A DNA stretch of 64,000 nt from Streptomyces sp. NBC_01723 (GCF_036246005.1 NZ_CP109171.1:2406001-2470000), one strand, 5' to 3'. Numbered from the stretch's first letter, positions 1 through 8,579 are shown. The notes: generated by a model not told the origin, from the sequence alone. Made by a program: numbers and translations.

Positions 1-714
1 GAGTGCCCAGACGAGGGCGAACATCGAGGCCGACAGCAGCGCGATGCCGAGGAGGTCGAAGGAGCGCGGCGCGTTCTCGGCCCGGTGGTCCAGCAGGATC
101 ATGACGCCGAGGACGACGGCGAGGATGCCCACCGGCACGTTGATGAAGAACACGGACTGCCAGTTGACGTGCTCGACCAGCACGCCGCCGAGGATCGGGC
201 CGCCCGCGGTGGAGGCGCCGATCACCATGCCCCAGATGCCGATGGCCATGTTGAGCTTCTCGGCCGGGAAGGTGGCCCGGAGCAGGCCGAGCGCGGCCGG
301 CATCAGCAGGGCGCCGAACAGGCCCTGGAAGACACGGAAGACGATGACCGCGGCGATGCTGCCGGACAGTCCGATCGCTCCGGAGGAGGCGGCGAAGCCC
401 GCCACGCCTATGAGGAAGGTCTGCCGGTGCCCGAATCGGTCACCGAGCTTGCCCGCGGTGATCAGGGCGACCGCGAGGGCGAGGAAGTAGGCGTTGGTGA
501 TCCACTGGACGTCGGCGAGGCTGGCGTCCAGGTCGTCCTGGATGGCCGGGTTGGCGATCGCCACGATGGTGCCGTCCAGGGCCACCATCATGACCCCGAC
601 CGCGACGGTGACGAGGGTGACCCACGGATGGCCGCGCAACCCCTTGGCGGGCGCGGAACCCGACGGGACGCCGTCCCCCGGTCCGGTCTTGTCGATGGTG
701 GTCTGACTAGTCAT
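1..714 (-). CDS. MFS multidrug exporter, DHA2/EmrB-QacA type (C-terminal part outside window)
   Basis: Proton-coupled efflux pump of the inner membrane; only the first 238 residues are in the window and the rest runs off the left edge. After a polar N-terminus the visible part has the 14-helix drug:H+ antiporter layout: a first helix ending in a VALDGTIV motif, then AGKLGDRFGHRQ (the loop 2-3 signature of MFS proteins), then FRVFQGLFGALLMPAALGLL and INVPVGI. The start is the ATG at 714. It has no Shine-Dalgarno sequence but lies 6 nt from a TAGCCT -10 box (726-721), itself 18 nt from TTGTCA (750-745), so the mRNA is probably leaderless. It is divergent from a TetR-type gene, the usual arrangement of a pump and its repressor. 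The substrate cannot be told. Confidence 0.9.
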   Translation of the reverse strand, partial: MTSQTTIDKTGPGDGVPSGSAPAKGLRGHPWVTLVTVAVGVMMVALDGTIVAIANPAIQDDLDASLADVQWITNAYFLALAVALITAGKLGDRFGHRQTFLIGVAGFAASSGAIGLSGSIAAVIVFRVFQGLFGALLMPAALGLLRATFPAEKLNMAIGIWGMVIGASTAGGPILGGVLVEHVNWQSVFFINVPVGILAVVLGVMILLDHRAENAPRSFDLLGIALLSASMFALVWAL

Positions 715-720
715 ACGGTG

Positions 721-781
721 AGGCTAATGACAGCCACTGACAGTTGACAAACCAATTCACGTGTCAGTAACTGACATGTCA
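721..781. promoter_or_regulatory. MFS promoter with a cluster of TGTCA/TGACA operator repeats
   Basis: The minus-strand promoter is TTGTCA (750-745), 18 nt, TAGCCT (726-721), 6 nt, ATG 714. TGACAG direct repeats lie in the spacer (728-733 and 738-743). Upstream are a perfect 15-nt palindrome TGTCAGTAACTGACA (762-776) and the overlapping palindrome TGACATGTCA (772-781). These are the likely binding sites of the divergent TetR-type repressor. Confidence 0.65.
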
Positions 782-840
782 TCTGCGTATAGCCTGAACT
801 GCGGAAACACACTGCGGCACCCTGGTGGAGGAGCGAACTT

Positions 841-1521
841 TTGGGCCTGCGCGAACTCAAGAAGCAGCGCACCCGGGACCTCCTGCTGCGCTCCGCCCTC
901 GAGCTGTTCACCGAGCGCGGGTACGAGGAGACGACCGTCGACGACATCGCCGACGCCGCCGACGTCTCGCAGCGCACCTTCTTCCGCTACTTCGCCTCCA
1001 AGGAGGACGCGGCGTTCTTCGTGTCGCGGCTCGCGGAGTCGCACTTCGTCGAGGCCGTGCGCGCGCGCCCGCCCGGGGAGGCGCCGCTGGACGCGCTGCG
1101 CCTCGCCCTGGTGGAGAGCTGGAGCACCATCGGCGAGGCCGTCGAGCGGCTGATCCCGATGGAGCTGCACCTGCGCTTCTACCGGGTGATCGAGTCGACG
1201 CCCGCGCTGCTCGCCGCGCATCTGCGGCGCGCGACGGAGCTGGAGGAGGAGATCGCGCGCCTCATCGCCGACCGCGAGGGCCTGGACGTGGAGGAGGATC
1301 CGCGCCCGCGGGTGGTCGTGGCCGTCTTCGGGGCGGTGATGCGGGTGACCGAACGGATCTGGTCGGCCCGGGACGACGCCGGTCTGGCGGCGCTGCGCGA
1401 CCTGACGGCCTCCTATCTGGACCACGTGGCACCGGCGCTCACCGGCGACTGGCGGGACCCCGGCGGCCGTCCGCTCGCCGAGCGTGCCGGACCAACCCCG
1501 CAGCGCAGCAGCGAAACGTGA
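841..1521 (+). CDS. TetR-family transcriptional repressor
   Basis: DNA-binding regulator of 226 aa. Residues about 10-57 form the TetR helix-turn-helix (ALELFTERGYEETTVDDIAD, then DVSQRTFFRYFASKED), and the remaining all-helical part would be the ligand-binding and dimer domain. The start is TTG at 841, chosen because GGAGGAG (827-833) sits 7 nt upstream and because homology begins directly after it. It is divergent from an MFS exporter across 126 nt that hold several TGTCA palindromes, so it most likely represses the pump and itself until an inducer binds. The inducer is unknown. Confidence 0.88.
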   Translation: MGLRELKKQRTRDLLLRSALELFTERGYEETTVDDIADAADVSQRTFFRYFASKEDAAFFVSRLAESHFVEAVRARPPGEAPLDALRLALVESWSTIGEAVERLIPMELHLRFYRVIESTPALLAAHLRRATELEEEIARLIADREGLDVEEDPRPRVVVAVFGAVMRVTERIWSARDDAGLAALRDLTASYLDHVAPALTGDWRDPGGRPLAERAGPTPQRSSET

Positions 1522-1575
1522 TCCGTGTCACTGGATTCACGCGAGACCGTCCCGTTCTCCTAGTGTGTCCTCCCA

Positions 1576-2793
1576 GTGACTTCCTTCGACACCTCCCCGC
1601 AGCTGAACGTCTGGCGCGCACTGCTCGCCCTGGCCGTGGTGTTCGTGATGCTGGCGACCACCGGCTGGACCGCTCTGCGCAACCAGCGGGGCCCCACGGC
1701 ACTCGAGGCGTCGGTCTCGGCCTGGGAGCACGGCCGGATCGGCGGACGCTCGCTGCCCGACGTGCACACGACACCCACGCGGCTGGCCCGCTTCTTCGCC
1801 TCACTCGGCGAATGGCAGCGCGAGAGCCTGGCCCGCCGCTATCCGCTGGCCGTCGGCAACATGAACGGCGCCCCCGTCCAGCTGCGCTACCTCGCCAACC
1901 GGACGGCGCTCGAGAAGGCGCGGTCGGTGGAGCGCGCGCGCATGCACGACAAACGCCTGTCCCTGTCCGGCCAGCGCGAGGCCGCGAAGCGCATGAACCA
2001 CTACGACTCGCTGCTCGCACCGGGCCGGCACATCCTCGCCTTCGACCCGGCGGGCGCGGGCAAGGTCGCCGAGGTGTTCGGGAACCTCGACCGCGCTGAA
2101 CGCGTGTCCGTGGTGGTGCCCGGTGTCGACACCGAACTGGTCACCTTCGAGCGCACCGCACGCAAGTACTCGGCACCCGTCGGCATGGCCGAGTCGCTGT
2201 ACGAAGCGGAGCGCACCGCGAGCCCCGACACGCGGACGGCCGTGATCGCGTGGGCCGACTACACCTCCCCCAGCGGCCTCGGCATGGAGGCGGCCACGGC
2301 GACCCGCGCCGAGCAGGGCGCCGCCCGGCTGAACGGGCTGCTGCGGGCGCTGCCCGGCCGGGCCCCGGTCTCGCTGTTCTGCCACAGCTACGGCTCGGTG
2401 GTGTGCGGCCTCGCCGCCGACACGCTGCCCCTCCGGGTGACCGACATAGCGGTGGCCGGCAGCCCCGGCATGCGTGCCGAGAACGCCTCCCACCTGCACA
2501 CCTCCGCCCGCGTATGGGCGATGCGGGACACCGACGACTGGATCCGGGACGTGCCCTACCTGGAGGTCGGCGGGCTCGGGCACGGCGCCGACCCGGTGTC
2601 CGCCGCCTTCGGGGCGCGGGTGCTGTCGGCGCGCGGCGCCCAGGGGCACAGCGGTTACTTCGTGCCGGGCACGGAGAGCCTGCGCAACTTCGCGGAGATC
2701 GGTGTTGGCGCATACCGCACGGTCGCCTGTGCGGGAGAAGGTGACACATGCCGGGCGGGTTTGTCCGTGGCGACGGCGGCCGGACGCGCGTAG
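1576..2793 (+). CDS. Alpha/beta hydrolase, DUF1023 family, with N-terminal membrane anchor
   Basis: Predicted serine hydrolase of 405 aa. A hydrophobic segment at about residues 14-30 suggests a signal anchor. The C-terminal half is the actinobacterial DUF1023 (alpha/beta hydrolase 8) fold: a VVVPGVDTEL strand, the nucleophile elbow FCHSYGSVV (a G-x-S-x-G variant with H-S-Y-G), and a late His in the GAQGHSGYF segment as likely triad member. The GTG start at 1576 has no Shine-Dalgarno sequence; a TAGTGT box at 1561-1566 could drive a nearly leaderless message. It follows the TetR gene by 54 nt with no evident functional link. The substrate is unknown. Confidence 0.8.
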   Translation: MTSFDTSPQLNVWRALLALAVVFVMLATTGWTALRNQRGPTALEASVSAWEHGRIGGRSLPDVHTTPTRLARFFASLGEWQRESLARRYPLAVGNMNGAPVQLRYLANRTALEKARSVERARMHDKRLSLSGQREAAKRMNHYDSLLAPGRHILAFDPAGAGKVAEVFGNLDRAERVSVVVPGVDTELVTFERTARKYSAPVGMAESLYEAERTASPDTRTAVIAWADYTSPSGLGMEAATATRAEQGAARLNGLLRALPGRAPVSLFCHSYGSVVCGLAADTLPLRVTDIAVAGSPGMRAENASHLHTSARVWAMRDTDDWIRDVPYLEVGGLGHGADPVSAAFGARVLSARGAQGHSGYFVPGTESLRNFAEIGVGAYRTVACAGEGDTCRAGLSVATAAGRA

Positions 2794-2859
2794 AGGCGCA
2801 GAAACTCCGGTTTGCACGGGGAGGGGACGGAGAGGCTCGTGCCGCATACGATGAGCCGC

Positions 2860-3723
2860 ATGGGTGACGTACTGGCCGGATTTCATGCCGCCTGGGAGTT
2901 CGAGTCCGACTCCGTGCTCATCCGTTACGAACGGGGGATTCGAACACCCAAGCTCTTTCAGGCCCTGGGGGAACGCCGGGTGCCCTTGGAGGCCATCGCC
3001 GGGGTGACGCTCACGCCGGGCCGGCGCGGCAGCGTGGTGCTGCGCGTCGAACCGCGCGAGGGCGCCGATCCGCTGATCGAGGCGGCGGCCGGACAGCTGA
3101 AGGAGAGCGGCGACCCGTACCGGCTAGTGCTGCCCGCCGAGCGGGAGACGCTGGCGGAGTACTACGCCGACGAGCTGCGCGGACTGCTGACCGGCTCCGG
3201 AGCGTCCGAACCGGCGGACCGGTACCTGGTGGCCGCGCCCGACGCGCCGCTGCACTTCAAGGCGTACGACGGGAAGGCGTCCTTCGACGGGAAGGCGGTG
3301 TCCTTCCGGTGGTCCTGGACCGGCGCGTCCTCGGCGAAGTGGAAGGCCGGCGACCAGAGCTTCCCGGTCGCCGACCTGGGCGGGGTGGAATGGCGGTCCC
3401 CCGAGGTGTTCGAGGGGTATCTGCGGCTGCTGCCGCGCGACGCCGCGGGGGCCGCTCCGCAGGCCGACCAGGACCCGGCGTCCGTCGTGTTCGGGCTCGG
3501 GTACGGGCCCGTGCACGAGTCGCTGCCGTTCGCCGCGGCGGTGTTGGCGGCGGTGCGGGAGAGGGGCGCCGGCGCCCCTGTTCCGGTTCCGGTGCCGGCG
3601 CCTCGGCGGGATCCCGCGGACATCGCCGAGCGGATCCGGCACCTCGGGGAGTTGCATCAGCAGGGGCTGGTGACGGACGAGGAGTTCTCCTCGAAGAAGG
3701 CGGAGTTGCTGGCGGAGCTTTAG
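2860..3723 (+). CDS. DUF4429 domain protein with C-terminal SHOCT motif
   Basis: Cytoplasmic protein of about 287 aa, conserved in Streptomyces and of unknown function. It contains two related beta-rich DUF4429 modules, one beginning near LAGFHAAWEFESD and the second near LHFKAYDGKASFDGKAVSF. A Pro/Val-rich linker (VPVPVPAP) precedes a SHOCT-type oligomerisation helix, IRHLGELHQQGLVTDEEFSSKK. The start is set at ATG 2860 because TACGAT (2847-2852) lies 7 nt upstream, the spacing of a leaderless message. In-frame starts at 2851 and 2839 are possible but poorly placed relative to GGAGAGG (2829-2835). SHOCT tails are common on proteins that oligomerise or associate with membranes; no more can be said. 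Confidence 0.78.
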   Translation: MGDVLAGFHAAWEFESDSVLIRYERGIRTPKLFQALGERRVPLEAIAGVTLTPGRRGSVVLRVEPREGADPLIEAAAGQLKESGDPYRLVLPAERETLAEYYADELRGLLTGSGASEPADRYLVAAPDAPLHFKAYDGKASFDGKAVSFRWSWTGASSAKWKAGDQSFPVADLGGVEWRSPEVFEGYLRLLPRDAAGAAPQADQDPASVVFGLGYGPVHESLPFAAAVLAAVRERGAGAPVPVPVPAPRRDPADIAERIRHLGELHQQGLVTDEEFSSKKAELLAEL

Positions 3724-3753
3724 GTTCGTCGCCGGGTGGGGGCCGTGGACGCC

Positions 3754-4770
3754 CTACTCGCGACCCGCCGACGTGAACGTCATGTCCGCGTAGCGGTCGC
3801 CCGACACCTTCTCCGCGATCGGCTCCAGGGACGACAGCTCGTCCTGGGTCAGGACGACCCTCGTCGCCGCCGCGTTCTCCTCCACCCGCGTCGGCTTCCG
3901 GGTGCCCGGGATCGGGATCACCGGCAGGCCGTGCACCTGGGCCCGCTGCTGGGCCCAGGCCAGGGCGATCTGGCCGAGGGTGGCGTCGTGGGCCTCGGCG
4001 ATGGTGCGGACCGGGTCGAGGAGGGCCGCGTTGGCCTCCGCGTTGTCGCCGGTGAAGCGGGGCTGCCGGCGGCGGAAGTCGTCGGCGGTGAGGTCATGGT
4101 CGGCGTTGGCGAAGGAGCCCGTGAGGAAGCCCCGGCCGAGCGGCGAGTACGGGACGAGGGCCACGCCCAGTTCGCGGGCGGCCGGGACCACGCCCGCCTC
4201 GATGTCGCGGCTGAACAGCGACCACTCCGACTGCACGGCGGCGATCGGATGCACCGCCTGTGCGGCCCGCAGCTCGTCGCCCGTCACCTCGCTGAGGCCC
4301 AGGTGCTTGACCTTGCCCTCGCGGACCAGGTCGGCCATGACGGCGACGGTCTCCTCGATCGGCACGTTCACGTCGCGCCGGTGCATGTAGTAGAGGTCGA
4401 TCACGTCGACGCCCAGACGGTCCAGGCTCGCCTCGACCGACCGGCGGACGTACGGCGGGTCGTTGCGGATGATCCGCTTCGTCGGGTCGTCCGGCGGGAT
4501 CGACAGGGCGAACTTGGTCGCGATCACGACCTCGTCGCGGTGCGCCGCGAAGAACGGCGCCAGGAAACGCTCGTTGTCGCCGGCACCGTACGCGTCGGCC
4601 GTGTCGTACAGCGTGACGCCCAGCTCCAGCGCCCGCTCCAGGGTGGCCCGCGACGCGTCGGCGTCCGACGGGCCGTATCCGAAGCTCATGCCCATGCAGC
4701 CGAGGCCCTGGACGCCCACCTCCGGGCCGTCGTCGCCGAGCCGCGTCGTGGGGATCCTGCTGTCCGTCAT
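3754..4770 (-). CDS. Aldo/keto reductase (AKR13/YakC-like)
   Basis: NADPH-dependent oxidoreductase of 338 aa that would reduce aldehydes or ketones in the cytoplasm. Catalytic tetrad residues are visible as D-x-A-x-x-Y (YDTADAYGAGDNE), K in VVIATKFA, and H in the IDLYYMHRRD strand. The IPGTRKPTRVEENAAA segment binds the nicotinamide cofactor phosphate. The ATG overlaps the stop of the upstream MerR gene by 4 nt (ATGA, 4770-4767), so the two are translationally coupled. The pair looks like a sensor-detoxification unit in which the MerR protein induces the reductase. Confidence 0.9.
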   Translation of the reverse strand: MTDSRIPTTRLGDDGPEVGVQGLGCMGMSFGYGPSDADASRATLERALELGVTLYDTADAYGAGDNERFLAPFFAAHRDEVVIATKFALSIPPDDPTKRIIRNDPPYVRRSVEASLDRLGVDVIDLYYMHRRDVNVPIEETVAVMADLVREGKVKHLGLSEVTGDELRAAQAVHPIAAVQSEWSLFSRDIEAGVVPAARELGVALVPYSPLGRGFLTGSFANADHDLTADDFRRRQPRFTGDNAEANAALLDPVRTIAEAHDATLGQIALAWAQQRAQVHGLPVIPIPGTRKPTRVEENAAATRVVLTQDELSSLEPIAEKVSGDRYADMTFTSAGRE

Positions 4771-5252
4771 CGGGTCCTCTCCCCTTCACGGGAACGTCCG
4801 GCGTCCCCGTAGAAGCTGATCTTCCGGTCGAGCACGGCGAGGGTGTCCTGGAGTTCGGTGATCCGCGTCAGTACGTCGCGGCGCGTCGACTCGAGGAGTT
4901 CCCGCCGGTCCAGGTAGGTGCTCTCGCCCTCGCGCACCAGCTCCGCGTACCTGACCATGTCGGCGACCGGCATGCCGGTCATGCGCAGCTTGCCGACGAA
5001 GTCGAGCCAGTCCAGGTCGCGGTTGCTGTAGCGGCGCTGGCCGGTGTGCGAGCGGTCGATGTGGGACATCAGACCGATCCGCTCGTACCAGCGCAGGGTG
5101 TGCGCCGTCAGCCCGGTGAAGGCGACGACCTCGCTGATGGTGTAGCGGTCCTCTCCGTCGGGGCGCGGGTGGCGCGGGGGCGGAGCGGAGCAGATGTCTG
5201 TTCTGGTGGCGTTCGGCGCGAGTGTCCCGGCCGTGTTCTGCATCACCGTCAT
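4767..5252 (-). CDS. MerR-family transcriptional activator
   Basis: Regulator of 161 aa. A disordered N-terminus of about 35 residues precedes a MerR winged helix (YTISEVVAFTGLTAHTLRWYERIGL, then RRYSNRDLDWLDFVGKLRMTGMP), followed by a coiled-coil dimer helix (ITELQDTLAVLDRKISFY). No effector-domain cysteines are present, so it is not a metal or SoxR type. The start is ATG 5252, 7 nt from the -10 TAGCGT of a classical MerR promoter and so probably leaderless; ATG 5243 is an alternative. It probably autoregulates and activates the coupled aldo/keto reductase. Confidence 0.87.
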   Translation of the reverse strand: MTVMQNTAGTLAPNATRTDICSAPPPRHPRPDGEDRYTISEVVAFTGLTAHTLRWYERIGLMSHIDRSHTGQRRYSNRDLDWLDFVGKLRMTGMPVADMVRYAELVREGESTYLDRRELLESTRRDVLTRITELQDTLAVLDRKISFYGDAGRSREGERTR

Positions 5253-5259
5253 GCACGCC

Positions 5260-5290
5260 ACGCTATGACCTTGGAGTGCACTCCAGGCAA
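5260..5290 (-). promoter_or_regulatory. MerR-type promoter with 19-bp spacer and GGAGTGCACTCC operator
   Basis: Minus strand: -35 TTGCCT (5290-5285), a 19-nt spacer, -10 TAGCGT (5265-5260), then 7 nt to ATG 5252. The spacer holds the perfect palindrome GGAGTGCACTCC (5273-5284). An over-long spacer filled by a dyad is the hallmark of promoters that MerR proteins activate by untwisting DNA. Confidence 0.8.
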
Positions 5291-5357
5291 GCGGCGCTTT
5301 CGGAAGGGGGGAGGAAAACCGCGGGACACGCGGCGGGCGGATCACTAGCGTGCGGGC

Positions 5358-5828
5358 ATGAGTCCCGTACGCCGTGCCGCCGCCGAGGACGCGGAGGAAG
5401 TGCTCCGTCTGCGCCAAGTGATGATCGACTCGATGCACTCCGCGTCGCCCACCGACTGGCAGGCCGGTTCCCTGCCCGCCCTGCGGTCCCGGCTGGCGGA
5501 CCCGGACGGGGAGTTCGCGGCGTTCGTCGTCGACCACCCGGACCGGCCCGGCGCGCTGGCGGCGCTGGTGGTGGGGACCCTGGAGTACCGGATCGGCGGG
5601 CCGGACCGGCCGCCCGGCGGACTGATCGGTTACGTGTTCAGCGTCGCGACCGACCCGGACGCCCGGCGCCGCGGCTACGCGCGCGCGTGCATGGACGAGC
5701 TGCTGGAGTGGTTCCGCGCGCGGGGCGCGGGCCACGTCATGCTCACCGCGTCCGAGGACGCCGAGCCGCTGTACGCGTCGATGGGCTTCACCCGGGACAC
5801 CACCCCCTCGATGAGGCTGTACCTCTGA
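5358..5828 (+). CDS. GNAT-family N-acetyltransferase
   Basis: Acetyl-CoA dependent acetyltransferase of 156 aa with a single GNAT fold. Motif A, the pyrophosphate-binding loop, is visible as VATDPDARRRGYARACMDEL (R-R-x-G-Y-A), and the C-terminal strand LYASMGFTRD is typical of the family. The start is ATG 5358, preceded by TAGCGT (5346-5351) with a 6-nt gap and no Shine-Dalgarno sequence, suggesting leaderless transcription. It is divergent from the MerR gene but at 105 nt probably has its own promoter. The acceptor substrate cannot be predicted. Confidence 0.85.
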   Translation: MSPVRRAAAEDAEEVLRLRQVMIDSMHSASPTDWQAGSLPALRSRLADPDGEFAAFVVDHPDRPGALAALVVGTLEYRIGGPDRPPGGLIGYVFSVATDPDARRRGYARACMDELLEWFRARGAGHVMLTASEDAEPLYASMGFTRDTTPSMRLYL

Positions 5829-5847
5829 GCCGCTTAGGCTCGGTGGC

Positions 5848-6663
5848 ATGTCCTTGAAGAGCCTCGCGTTGATCGAGAACTGGCCGGTCCCCACCGCCGC
5901 GGCGGGCGTCGTCCGGGCCGACGGCACGACCCTGGGCACCCACGGCCCGGTCGCGCACCGCTTCCCCCTCGCCTCGGTCACCAAGCCGCTCGCGGCCTAC
6001 GCGGCGCTGGTGGCGTACGAGGAGGGCGCGATCGAGCTGGACGAGGCCGCGGGCCCGGCCGGGTCGACCGTCCGGCACCTGCTCGCCCACACCTCGGGGC
6101 TGGCCTTCGACGAGCACCGGGTGACCGCCCCGCCCGGCGAGCGCCGGCTCTACTCCAACGCCGGCTTCGAGCAGCTCGGCGACCACATCGCGAAGGCGGC
6201 GGACATGCCGTTCGCCGAGTACGCGCGGCAGGCGGTCCTTGAGCCGCTGGGCATGACGTCCACGGCCCTGGACGGCTCCCCGGCGAAGGACGGCGTCTCC
6301 ACCGTCGAGGACCTGCTGCGCTTCGCCGCCGAGGTGCAGGCACCGCGGCTCCTCGACCCGCGCACGGTCGCCGAGGCGATGACGGTGCAGTACCCGGGCA
6401 CGAAGGGCGTGCTGCCGGGCTACGGCCACCAGAACCCCAACGACTGGGGCCTCGGCTTCGAGATCCGGGACGGGAAGTCCCCCCACTGGACGGGCGCCTC
6501 GTCCTCCCCACGCACCTTCGGCCACTTCGGCCAGTCGGGCACCTTCCTGTGGATCGACCCGGACGCCGGCCTCGCCTGCGTCGCCCTGGCCGACCGCGCC
6601 TTCGGCCCCTGGGCGGCCGAGGCGTGGCCGCCCTTCACGGACGCGGTGCTCGCCGAGGTCTAA
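5848..6663 (+). CDS. Serine hydrolase, beta-lactamase class C / PBP4* family
   Basis: Cytoplasmic-looking esterase or peptidase of 271 aa with the full serine beta-lactamase-fold triad of motifs: S43-x-x-K46 (ASVTK), the Tyr motif Y102-S-N (RRLYSNAGF), and a C-terminal H-F-G-Q-S-G in place of KTG. No signal peptide is seen, so a role in small-ester hydrolysis is more likely than cell-wall work. ATG 5848 lies 7 nt after TAGGCT (5835-5840), so the message is likely leaderless. Its stop overlaps the convergent pirin stop by 3-4 nt. It contrasts with the paralogous fold at 20.2-21.4 kb, which has lost these residues. Confidence 0.85.
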   Translation: MSLKSLALIENWPVPTAAAGVVRADGTTLGTHGPVAHRFPLASVTKPLAAYAALVAYEEGAIELDEAAGPAGSTVRHLLAHTSGLAFDEHRVTAPPGERRLYSNAGFEQLGDHIAKAADMPFAEYARQAVLEPLGMTSTALDGSPAKDGVSTVEDLLRFAAEVQAPRLLDPRTVAEAMTVQYPGTKGVLPGYGHQNPNDWGLGFEIRDGKSPHWTGASSSPRTFGHFGQSGTFLWIDPDAGLACVALADRAFGPWAAEAWPPFTDAVLAEV

Positions 6664-7313
6664 GCCATCTCCCACAGGAGCAGCTCGGCCGCCGTCACCG
6701 CCACCGCGTCCACCCCCTCGGCGTCCGTGATCCGCGCCGCGTCCCCCGGCCCCAGCTCCTGCCCGCCCAGCGTCACCTCGCCCCGCACCACGTGGACGTA
6801 CACGTACGCCCCGTCCGGCACCGCCGTCCGCTCCCCCGCCCCCAGGCGGCGTACATGGAGCATGGCGGCGGCCTCGGGGACCGCGTACGGGGTGGAGTCG
6901 GCGATGCCGCGGACGATCTCGTAGGCGGGGTCGCCGCCGGGGTCGCGGGGGGCCAGCCACATCTGGACGAAGGTCAGGGGGACCGCGGCGTCGTTGCGTT
7001 CGACGTGGCGGACGCCGCCCGCGGAGCTGAGGCGCTGCACGTCCCCGGCGCGGACGACCGTCTCGTGGCCCGCGGAGTCCCGGTGGGTCAGCTCGCCCTC
7101 GACCACCCACGTGACGATCTCCGTGTGACTGTGCGGGTGCTCGTCGAAGCCGGCGCCGGGCGCCAGGCGCTCCTCGTTGCAGGCGATCAGCGCGCCGAAG
7201 CGGAGGTTGCCGGGGTCGTAGTGGGGGCCGAAGGAGAAGGCGTGGCGGGAGGCGATGCCCGCCGCCTCGTCACCCCCGGGATAGCGCTCGTCGGCGCGCC
7301 GTACGTCCGTCAC
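6660..7313 (-). CDS. Pirin-family bicupin protein
   Basis: Cupin protein of about 217 aa. Cupin 1 carries the pirin metal ligands in FDEHPHSHTEIVTWVVEGE (H-x-H-x-H cluster) and the paired Glu/His further on (GVRHVERN). Pirins can act as quercetin 2,3-dioxygenases or as redox-linked regulators. The GTG at 7313 is chosen over the GTG at 7322 because TACCGT (7326-7321) sits exactly 7 nt upstream, the leaderless spacing seen elsewhere in the window. It is divergent from fasR across 58 nt and may share its control region. Confidence 0.85.
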   Translation of the reverse strand: MTDVRRADERYPGGDEAAGIASRHAFSFGPHYDPGNLRFGALIACNEERLAPGAGFDEHPHSHTEIVTWVVEGELTHRDSAGHETVVRAGDVQRLSSAGGVRHVERNDAAVPLTFVQMWLAPRDPGGDPAYEIVRGIADSTPYAVPEAAAMLHVRRLGAGERTAVPDGAYVYVHVVRGEVTLGGQELGPGDAARITDAEGVDAVAVTAAELLLWEMA

Positions 7314-7371
7314 GACGTCCACGGTAGACCCGGCGGCGCGTGCTCCCGTCCTGATAAGGCAGTCTTGTCCC

Positions 7372-8577
7372 GTGCCCGAACCCGAAACCAGCAAGCCCGA
7401 GCCCGCGGCGCACGCCGTCCATTCGCACACCGCGACGCTGAAGCGGCTGGAGCAGTCCGCCGGATCACTCGCCGCGCAGGCCATCGCGCGCATGGACGAG
7501 ACACTGCCGTGGTACCGGGCGATGCCACCGGAGAACCGTTCCTGGATCGGGCTGGTCGCCCAGGCCGGCATCGCCGCCTTCACCGAGTGGTTCCGACGGC
7601 CGGACGCGCCCCAGGCCATCTCCACCGACGTGTTCGGCACCGCGCCGCGCGAGCTGACCCGCGCGATCACACTGCGGCAGACCGTGGAGATGGTGCGGAC
7701 GACCATCGAGGTGATGGAGTCCGCCATCGACGAGGTCGCCGCGCCCGGCGACGAGTCGGTGCTGCGCGAGGCGCTGCTGGTCTACGCCCGGGAGATCGCC
7801 TTCGCGACCGCCCAGGTGTACGCGCAGGCCGCCGAGGCACGCGGTGCCTGGGACGCGCGTCTCGAGTCGCTGGTGGTCAACGCCGTGCTCAGCGGGGAGG
7901 CCGACGAGGGGGCGGTGTCCCGGGCCGCCGCCCTCGGCTGGAACTCGCCCGACCACGTCTGTGTCGTGCTCGGCACCGCGCCGGACGGCGACTCCGAGCT
8001 GACCGTCGAGGCCATCCGGCGCGCGGCCCGGCACGCCAAGCTCCAGGTGCTGACCGGGGTGCTCGGGGACCGGCTGGTGGTGATCGCCGGGGGCCGCGAC
8101 GACCCGCTGGCGGTGGCCAAGTCGCTGATCGGGCCGTTCGCCCAGGGGGCGGTCGTGGCCGGTCCCGTGGTGCCGGACCTGCTGGCCGCGACGCGGTCCG
8201 CGCAGGCCGCCGCCGCCGGGCTCAAGGCCTGCACCGCCTGGCAGGACGCCCCGCGCCCGGTGCTGGCGGACGATCTGCTGCCGGAGCGCGCGATCGCCTC
8301 CGACCCTGCGGCCCGTGAGCAGTTGGTGGAGGAGATCTACAGACCGCTGGAGGAGGCCGGGGCCGCGCTGCTGGAGACGCTCAGCGTCTATCTGGAGCAG
8401 GCGAGCAGCCTGGAGGGCGCTGCCCGGATGCTCTTCGTTCACCCGAACACCGTGCGCTACCGGCTCCGACGTGTGACTGACGTCACCGGATGGTCACCCT
8501 CTGATGTACGGTCTGCGTTCACACTGCGGATCGCGCTCATCCTGGGGCGTCTGGCCGATGGAGATCCGCAACTCTAA
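7372..8577 (+). CDS. fasR: FasR, PucR-type activator of the fatty-acid synthase operon
   Basis: Transcriptional regulator of 401 aa. Residues about 1-200 are mostly helical and probably sensory, a GGDEF-like middle part follows, and the C-terminus holds the PucR/CdaR helix-turn-helix (EQASSLEGAARMLFVHPNTVRYRLRRV split over residues about 343-370, with the VHPNTVRYRL core). It lies directly upstream of fabD-fabH-acpP-fabF. In S. coelicolor the equivalent gene encodes FasR, established as an activator of that operon, and position plus domain make the call secure. The GTG start at 7372 has no Shine-Dalgarno sequence; a weak CAGTCT box ends 6 nt before it. An inverted repeat just past its stop is a likely target. 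Confidence 0.92.
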   Translation: MPEPETSKPEPAAHAVHSHTATLKRLEQSAGSLAAQAIARMDETLPWYRAMPPENRSWIGLVAQAGIAAFTEWFRRPDAPQAISTDVFGTAPRELTRAITLRQTVEMVRTTIEVMESAIDEVAAPGDESVLREALLVYAREIAFATAQVYAQAAEARGAWDARLESLVVNAVLSGEADEGAVSRAAALGWNSPDHVCVVLGTAPDGDSELTVEAIRRAARHAKLQVLTGVLGDRLVVIAGGRDDPLAVAKSLIGPFAQGAVVAGPVVPDLLAATRSAQAAAAGLKACTAWQDAPRPVLADDLLPERAIASDPAAREQLVEEIYRPLEEAGAALLETLSVYLEQASSLEGAARMLFVHPNTVRYRLRRVTDVTGWSPSDVRSAFTLRIALILGRLADGDPQL

Positions 8578-8579
8578 GC

